Assembly: GCF_001425575.1 (NCBI RefSeq)
Contig: NZ_LMRD01000001.1
Span: 271,739 to 335,738, forward strand
DNA: 64,000 nucleotides
Direction of reading: 5' to 3'
From: Aurantimonas sp. Leaf443
Lineage (GTDB): Bacteria; Pseudomonadota; Alphaproteobacteria; Rhizobiales; Rhizobiaceae
The notes under the pieces were generated by a model. It was not told where the DNA came from. It did not search any database and was given only the letters and a program-made list of their open reading frames with translations. This document shows, one piece after another, positions 59,446 to 64,000 of this stretch; position 1 is the first letter of the stretch, and each line of letters starts with the position of its first letter. The translations under genes were made by a program, and so were the position numbers.

Positions 59446-60195
59446 ATGGCCGGCCATTCACAGTTCAAGAACATCATGCATCGCAAGGGCCGCCAGGATG
59501 CGGTCCGCTCCAAGCTCTTCTCCAAGCTTGCCCGCGAGATCACGGTGGCCGCCAAGGGCGGCCTGCCGGACCCGGACATGAACGCGCGCCTGCGCCTGGC
59601 CATCAACAACGCCAAGGCCCAGTCCATGCCGCGCGACAATATCGAGCGCGCGATCAAGAAGGCCTCGGGCGCCGACGGCGAGAACTACGACGAAGTGCGC
59701 TACGAGGGCTACGGGCCGGGCGGCGTCGCCGTCATCGTCGAGGCGCTGACCGACAACCGCAACCGCACCGCCTCCAACGTGCGCTCCTACTTCACCAAGT
59801 CGGGCGGCGCGCTCGGCGAGACGGGGTCGGTCTCCTTCATGTTCGACCATGTCGGCGAGATCGTCTATGCCGCCAAGGCCGGCAGCGCCGACAAGGTGAT
59901 GGAAGCGGCCATCGAGGCGGGGGCCGACGACGTCGTCTCCGACGAGAACGGCCACACGATCATCACCGCCTTCGAGGATCTCGGCGAGGTTTCGGCCGCG
60001 CTCGAGAAGAGCCTGGGCGAAGCCGAGAGCGTGAAGACCATCTGGCGCCCGCAGACCGGCACCCCGGTGGACGAGGAGAAGGCGCAGAGCGTGCTCAAGC
60101 TCATCGGCAATCTCGACGAGGACGACGACGTGCAGAACGTCTACGCCAATTTCGAGGTCGACGAAGAGGTGATGGCGAAGCTCTCGGCGGCCTAA
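59446..60195 (+). CDS. yebC: YebC/PmpR family transcription/translation regulator
   Basis: A 249-aa protein that begins [19 protein letters not shown], close to the family signature, followed by the [16 protein letters not shown] [20 protein letters not shown] and [20 protein letters not shown]. Family members were described as DNA-binding regulators and later as ribosome-associated factors. It usually precedes ruvC, as it does here, but a Uma2 gene and a serine hydrolase gene now lie between. The stop overlaps that of the convergent Uma2 gene by 4 bp. Confidence 0.95.
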   Translation: MAGHSQFKNIMHRKGRQDAVRSKLFSKLAREITVAAKGGLPDPDMNARLRLAINNAKAQSMPRDNIERAIKKASGADGENYDEVRYEGYGPGGVAVIVEALTDNRNRTASNVRSYFTKSGGALGETGSVSFMFDHVGEIVYAAKAGSADKVMEAAIEAGADDVVSDENGHTIITAFEDLGEVSAALEKSLGEAESVKTIWRPQTGTPVDEEKAQSVLKLIGNLDEDDDVQNVYANFEVDEEVMAKLSAA

Positions 60196-60791
60196 GCCGG
60201 GCCCGTCTCCGCGGCGGGGCCATCGAAGCCGAGATCCTCGTAGATCTCGGCCATCGCCAGGTCCGCCTCGATCTCGCCGAGCGGGATCGCGGCGGCGAGA
60301 CCCTTGAAAGTCTCGGAGGCCCAGCCGGCGGACCCCCGCCGCCAGACGATGACGTTCGGAGACTGGGTGTCGATCAGCAGGACGACGTCGACCGCTTCGT
60401 GCCGCTTGTATTCCTCGACCTTCTGGAATCGGTCGAACCGCATGGTGGAGGGCGACAGAACCTCGATCAGAACCCGCGGCACCGCCGCCTCCATGCTCTG
60501 ATCCGGCTGCGAGCGGCAATCGACGACGAGATCGGGCCGCCGGATGTTCGCGTTCGGATTGCGGACGGCGATATCGTCGGTATGCGGGCGGCAAGGCTTG
60601 CCCCGCAGTTTCTCGCGCAAGGTCGTCAGCACGTTCACCGTCACGGTATCGTGCCGGCGCGACGCGCCCGTCATCGCCTTCGGCGTCGCGACCGGGACCC
60701 CGTCCACCAGTTCGTAGTTGCGGTCCTGCTCGGCCTGCCAGACGAAGAACTCGTCCGGCGTCATGCGCTTCGGCGTCCGCGCTTCGCTCAT
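60192..60791 (-). CDS. Uma2 family endonuclease-fold protein (DUF820)
   Basis: A 199-aa protein of the PD-(D/E)XK-like Uma2 family. Conserved pattern: [31 protein letters not shown] (core Asp), [13 protein letters not shown] (core Glu) and [20 protein letters not shown] (with Lys). No biochemical role is established for the family, which is scattered among bacteria. The ATG at 60791 begins [10 protein letters not shown]. It seems to be an insertion in the yebC-ruvC region. Confidence 0.87.
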   Translation of the reverse strand: MSEARTPKRMTPDEFFVWQAEQDRNYELVDGVPVATPKAMTGASRRHDTVTVNVLTTLREKLRGKPCRPHTDDIAVRNPNANIRRPDLVVDCRSQPDQSMEAAVPRVLIEVLSPSTMRFDRFQKVEEYKRHEAVDVVLLIDTQSPNVIVWRRGSAGWASETFKGLAAAIPLGEIEADLAMAEIYEDLGFDGPAAETGPA

Positions 60792-60846
60792 CGTCGTCTC
60801 CCGCCTGACGCCGCATTCTACGGCGGTGCCGCCGGCCCGCAACTCC

Positions 60847-61920
60847 CTACGAGGGGCCCCGCGCTTCGGCGGCGGTGCGTCCGGCGATCGCGGCCGGCAC
60901 GATCGTTTCCGAGACGAGGCGGTGGAGGTCCTGCACGTAGCCGCTGCGCCCGGAGGGCTGCGTCTCGTCGGAGGTGATGGCGACGGTGAGCGCGAGGTCC
61001 GGCACGACATAGATCATCTGTCCGCCATAGCCCCAGCCGTAATAGCCGGGATGCCCGGCGAAGCTCTCGACGAACCAACCGTAGCCGTAGCGCCCGGCAT
61101 GGAAGCGGGACGTCGTGCGCGGCGTGAAGGACGCCTCGATCCAGGCCTGCGACAGGACGCGCTCGCCCGATGCCGTGAGCCCGCCGCGCCGATAGAGCTC
61201 GCCGAAGGCCAGGAGCGAGCGCGGCGTCATCGCCATCTGGTTGCCGCCGAGATAGAGGCCTTGCGGATCGCGCTCCCAGTCGGCGATGCGCACGCCCGCA
61301 GGTCCCAGCCAGTCGCGCGCGAGCTGCAGCGTCGAGCGGCCGCTCGCCTTTGTGAGGATGGCCGAGAGGAGATGGGTCGAGCCCGTGGAATAGAGCATCG
61401 AGCCGCCCGGCTCGTCCACGAACGGCTTGGCGAGCGCCGCGCGCACCCAGTTTCGGCTGGAGATCCAGGCGCCGTAATTGGCGCCCGAGGTGCGCTCGAG
61501 CCCGGCCTGCATCGAGAGGAGATGGCCGATCGTGACCTCGAACAGGCGCGGGTCGGGATCGGCCGGAAAGTCCGCCCGCAGGAAGGAGGCGATCGTCTGG
61601 TCCGGGCCTTCGATCAGACCCTTGTCGATGGCGATGCCGACGAGAGCGGAGACGACGGACTTGGAGGCCGACTTGATGTTGGCGGCCCGGTCCGTGCGCT
61701 GCCCGCCGAACCCCTCGTCGATCACCGTCGCCCCGTCGACGGAGACGAGGATCGTCTCCAGCGCGGGAAGGGCGCGGGCGCGCTCGAGGACGGTCTGCAA
61801 CGATCCTGCGCCTGACGTCACGGCTGCGGGACCGGCGGCGGTCTGGGCGGCCGCCGGGAGGACGGGTGCCAGGAGAAGGGCGCAGAGGGCGAGGCGGAGG
61901 GCGTTCGTGCGGTGCGACAT
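60847..61920 (-). CDS. Serine hydrolase (class C beta-lactamase/PBP4-like family)
   Basis: A 357-aa exported protein with a signal peptide (cleaved near PAAAQT, residue ~26). The active-site motif SASK follows ANIK (SxxK), with the YST segment (LYSTGSTHLLS) as second motif and GYGGQMIYVVP near the KTG-equivalent position. Families of this type include esterases, D-aminopeptidases and 6-aminohexanoate hydrolase-like enzymes; beta-lactamase activity is unlikely to be predicted safely. The ATG at 61920 gives the signal peptide. Confidence 0.9.
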   Translation of the reverse strand: MSHRTNALRLALCALLLAPVLPAAAQTAAGPAAVTSGAGSLQTVLERARALPALETILVSVDGATVIDEGFGGQRTDRAANIKSASKSVVSALVGIAIDKGLIEGPDQTIASFLRADFPADPDPRLFEVTIGHLLSMQAGLERTSGANYGAWISSRNWVRAALAKPFVDEPGGSMLYSTGSTHLLSAILTKASGRSTLQLARDWLGPAGVRIADWERDPQGLYLGGNQMAMTPRSLLAFGELYRRGGLTASGERVLSQAWIEASFTPRTTSRFHAGRYGYGWFVESFAGHPGYYGWGYGGQMIYVVPDLALTVAITSDETQPSGRSGYVQDLHRLVSETIVPAAIAGRTAAEARGPS

Positions 61921-62106
61921 GGGCGCAAGATGGCAGCGCGCCGGCCGCGGCGACAGGGCCGTCACCGCAAGGTGAACGCGGCCGGACCCACCGCACCGGA
62001 CATGGTCCGACCCTGAGCAAGCCGTCGTCCGCGCTCCGTTTCGTTTCCGTTCATGTTTTGTCTTTAATTCGAGCGAGCGTCGCGATAGGCTGGAAGGAAC
62101 GGCATC

Positions 62107-62628
62107 ATGGGGCAGGGGGCGGTCATCCGCATCATCGGCATCGATCCGGGCCTGCGGCGCACCGGCTGGGGCGTCGTGGAGACGCTCGGCAATTCTCTGC
62201 GCTTCGTCGGCAGCGGGACGGTCACGTCCGACAACAAGCTCGATCTCGCCAGCCGGCTGCGTCAGCTGCACGACGGTCTGACGGAGGTCCTGCATGTCCA
62301 TCGGCCCGACGAGGCGGCGGTGGAGCAGACCTTCGTCAACAAGGACGCGGTGGCGACGCTGAAGCTCGGGCAGGCCCGCGGCATCGCCATGCTGGTGCCT
62401 GCGCTCGCCGGCCTGCCCGTCGCCGAATACGCGCCGAACGCGGTGAAGAAGGCGGTCATCGGCGTCGGGCATGGCGAGAAGAAGCAGATCCACATGATGG
62501 TGAAGGTGCTTCTGCCACGCGCCACTTTCGACACGGACGATGCGGCCGACGCCATCGCCATCGCCATCTGCCACACCCATCACCGCCAGTCGGCCCAGGC
62601 CCGAGCCGCCTTCGCGCTGCCGGCCTGA
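62107..62628 (+). CDS. ruvC: Holliday junction endodeoxyribonuclease RuvC
   Basis: Resolves Holliday junctions together with RuvAB, 173 aa. The four acidic catalytic residues are in [25 protein letters not shown] (Glu) and [13 protein letters not shown] (two Asp). The ATG at 62107 starts [12 protein letters not shown]. It is the first ruv gene here; ruvA lies after an intervening toxin-antitoxin pair. Confidence 0.95.
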   Translation: MGQGAVIRIIGIDPGLRRTGWGVVETLGNSLRFVGSGTVTSDNKLDLASRLRQLHDGLTEVLHVHRPDEAAVEQTFVNKDAVATLKLGQARGIAMLVPALAGLPVAEYAPNAVKKAVIGVGHGEKKQIHMMVKVLLPRATFDTDDAADAIAIAICHTHHRQSAQARAAFALPA

Positions 62629-62639
62629 GGGCTGTGTTC

Positions 62640-62668
62640 TTGACTTGTTCCGGTTCGGCGGATAAGTA
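62640..62668 (+). promoter_or_regulatory. Likely promoter of the toxin-antitoxin pair
   Basis: TTGACT (62640-62645) and TAAGTA (62663-62668) with a 17-bp spacer lie just after ruvC. The -10 element overlaps the left arm of the palindrome at 62666, as expected for an autorepressed toxin-antitoxin promoter. Confidence 0.6.
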
Positions 62669-62685
62669 ATACCGCAAGGTATTAC
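62666..62685. promoter_or_regulatory. Palindromic operator of the toxin-antitoxin pair
   Basis: GTAATACC (62666-62673) and GGTATTAC (62678-62685) form a perfect 8-bp inverted repeat with GCAA in the centre, 13 bp before the antitoxin start. It is AT-rich against the surroundings and overlaps the -10 region, so it is probably the binding site of the antitoxin or toxin-antitoxin complex. Confidence 0.65.
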
Positions 62686-62698
62686 GCGAGGGCGACGC

Positions 62699-62968
62699 AT
62701 GCGTCTGACGGAAAAGAGCCAGGTGACGATCCCGAAGTTCATCCGCGACCGGCTCGGCATCGGTCCGGGCAGCGAGGTGGAGTTCGTGGACGACGGCGAC
62801 ATCGTGCGCCTGGTGCGCAAGTTCGGCAACGAGACGCCCGCCGATCGCCGTCGCCGTCTGACGGCTCGGATCGACGAGTTGGCGGATCAGGTCGATATCG
62901 GGGCGAATTCGGTCGACGATTACATGGCCGAGCTTCGAGGCGGGCGTGACGATTTCGACGCTCGTTGA
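62699..62968 (+). CDS. AbrB/MazE/VapB-type antitoxin
   Basis: An 89-aa protein. The N-terminal swapped-hairpin AbrB domain is seen in MRLTEKSQVTIPKFIRDRLG and GPGSEVEFVDDGDIVRLVRK. The C-terminal half (about residues 50-89), acidic and helical, would wrap around the toxin. It should neutralise the PIN protein encoded next and repress their shared promoter through the palindrome at 62666. The end overlaps the toxin gene by 23 bp. Confidence 0.9.
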   Translation: MRLTEKSQVTIPKFIRDRLGIGPGSEVEFVDDGDIVRLVRKFGNETPADRRRRLTARIDELADQVDIGANSVDDYMAELRGGRDDFDAR

Positions 62969-63371
62969 CACCGACGTCCTGATCGATCTCGTCGCGCTGC
63001 AGGCCGATCCCGCTCAGCGCGCTTGGTCTCGCGCGCAGTTCCTGGCGGCCCTGGACGAGGGGACGGTGGCGACGAGCGTGATCGTCTGGGCGGAGATCAC
63101 GCAGAAGGAGGCGGGCGAGCGGCGCCTGCGCGCTCTGTTCGCTCCTTTTGATTTGCAGGAGGAACCGCTGCCCTTCGAAGCCGCCTTTCCGGCGGGGCAG
63201 GCCCATCGCCTCTATCGCGAGCGCGGCGGGCAGCGCGAGCGCACCCTGCCCGACTTCCTCATCGGCGCCCATGCGCTCGTCGCCGGGCACCGCCTTCTGA
63301 CGCGCGACGGCGCCCGCTATCGCAACTACTTCCCCGATCTTCGGATCATCTGCCCGGAGACCCATCCGTGA
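62946..63371 (+). CDS. PIN-domain toxin (VapC-like ribonuclease)
   Basis: A 141-aa PIN-domain protein. The acidic metal-binding residues are in [10 protein letters not shown] (D8 and D10), VIVWAEITQ (Glu), [11 protein letters not shown] (Asp) and [14 protein letters not shown] (Asp). VapC toxins cleave tRNA or rRNA; the target here is unknown. The start is GTG at 62946, inside the antitoxin gene. Its TGA overlaps the GTG of ruvA, so RuvA translation may be coupled to toxin translation. Confidence 0.9.
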   Translation: MTISTLVDTDVLIDLVALQADPAQRAWSRAQFLAALDEGTVATSVIVWAEITQKEAGERRLRALFAPFDLQEEPLPFEAAFPAGQAHRLYRERGGQRERTLPDFLIGAHALVAGHRLLTRDGARYRNYFPDLRIICPETHP

Positions 63372-63991
63372 TCGGAAAGCTGAAGGGCACGATCGACGAG
63401 ATCGACGAGGACAGCGTCGTGATCGACGTGCACGGCGTCGGCTACGTCGCCCATTGCGGGGCCCGCACCCTGGCCGGGCTGCCGGCGCCGGGGGAGGCGG
63501 CGGCACTCTTCGTCGAGACCTATGTGCGCGAGGACATGATCCGCCTCTACGGCTTCGCCACGCGCGCCGAGCGCGAGTGGTTCGGGCTCCTGCAGAGCGT
63601 GCAGGGCGTGGGCGCCAAGGTGGCGCTCGCCGTGGTGGGCACGCTCTCGGTCGCCGAGCTCGCCGACGCCGTCGCCCTCCAGGACAAGGCGATGGTGGCG
63701 CGCGCGCCGGGCGTCGGCCCGAAGGTCGCCGCGCGCATCGTCGCCGAGCTGAAGGACCGCGCGCCCGCCTATTCCGGCCCGGCCTCCGGCGAGAGTTTCG
63801 GCCTGAAGCGCGAGATCGGCGAGGGCGTCGCGGCCGCGCCCGTCGCGGACGCGGTTTCGGCGCTCGTCAATCTGGGCTATTCGCGCGATCAGGCCGCCGG
63901 CGCGGTCGCCACCGCCCTGCGCGAGGGCGGGGAGGGCGCGCCCTCGACGACGCTGATCCGGCTCGGGCTGAAGGCGCTCAGCCGCGCCTGA
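63368..63991 (+). CDS. ruvA: Holliday junction branch migration protein RuvA
   Basis: Binds Holliday junctions and loads the RuvB motor, 207 aa. The N-terminal OB domain starts [20 protein letters not shown]; two helix-hairpin-helix motifs follow ([18 protein letters not shown] and [16 protein letters not shown]), and the C-terminal RuvB-binding domain closes the protein. The start is GTG at 63368, overlapping the stop of the PIN toxin gene (GTGA). ruvB is expected just beyond the window end. Confidence 0.95.
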   Translation: MIGKLKGTIDEIDEDSVVIDVHGVGYVAHCGARTLAGLPAPGEAAALFVETYVREDMIRLYGFATRAEREWFGLLQSVQGVGAKVALAVVGTLSVAELADAVALQDKAMVARAPGVGPKVAARIVAELKDRAPAYSGPASGESFGLKREIGEGVAAAPVADAVSALVNLGYSRDQAAGAVATALREGGEGAPSTTLIRLGLKALSRA

Positions 63992-64000
63992 CGCGGACGG

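Noticed and set aside
62038..62052. LexA/SOS box upstream of ruvC (GTTT-N7-GTTC)
   Set aside because: It deviates by one base from the alphaproteobacterial GTTC-N7-GTTC, and such partial matches occur by chance. It is worth testing but not called as a feature.

Overview
The window is 64 kb of very GC-rich chromosomal DNA from an alphaproteobacterium, almost certainly of the order Hyphomicrobiales (Rhizobiales). The evidence is the gene set and its order: gcrA, a DUF1013/TrcR gene, DUF465 and DUF1465 proteins, thiE-sel1-efp-inositol monophosphatase, argD-argF-hslO, a SAM-II riboswitch before metZ, 6S RNA before the 5-formyl-THF cyclo-ligase, and a group I intron in tRNA-Arg(CCU). The genus cannot be fixed from the sequence alone. 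Nearly all of it reads as core chromosome. I see no prophage, insertion sequence, CRISPR array or rRNA operon.

Layout. 1-9.1 kb: end of an unknown gene, ppdK, a chemoreceptor, tRNA-Gln, a metallo-beta-lactamase-fold hydrolase, a DUF1499 protein, an acyl-CoA ligase and a small unknown gene. 9.2-9.5 kb: tRNA-Arg(CCU) interrupted by a 221-nt group I intron. 9.6-20.2 kb: an LpxH-like phosphoesterase, an M20 amidohydrolase, a D,D-carboxypeptidase overlapping a CobW-type GTPase, a TusA-like protein, DUF924, a CelD-like acyltransferase, a second acyl-CoA ligase, and a divergent LysE exporter/LysR regulator pair. 20.2-24.4 kb: purK, purE, two divergent DUF465 genes and a third acyl-CoA ligase. 24.4-35.5 kb: thiE, a Sel1 protein, efp, an inositol monophosphatase, a MotA/OmpA-like pair, an MsbA-like ABC transporter, rpmE, DUF1465, a candidate small RNA, a quinone oxidoreductase and trcR. 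35.6-39.5 kb: an SDR and a GH15 glucan hydrolase in one operon, and a single-pass membrane protein.

39.6-47.4 kb is a complete phosphate regulon: phoR, a phased Pho box, pstS, pstC, pstA, pstB, phoU, phoB and a strong terminator. It encodes the high-affinity phosphate ABC transporter and the two-component system that controls it. 47.4-52.9 kb: gcrA, divergent from argD-argF-hslO, then apaG and a CDP-alcohol phosphatidyltransferase. 52.9-64 kb: metZ with its SAM-II riboswitch and terminator, a double-length dCTP deaminase, 6S RNA, ygfA, a CAP-domain lipoprotein, a glutathione transferase, a TIGR00282 phosphoesterase, an MBL-fold hydrolase, yebC, a Uma2 nuclease-fold protein, a serine hydrolase, and ruvC and ruvA separated by a MazE/VapB-VapC-type toxin-antitoxin pair.

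The least ordinary items are the intron-bearing tRNA gene, the toxin-antitoxin cassette inside the ruv operon (with its own promoter and palindrome, and overlapping ruvA), the candidate small RNA at 33.4 kb, the MotAB-like pair with a long coiled coil, and the tandem 11-bp repeats on the argD promoter. I did not find a wholly new multi-gene system.
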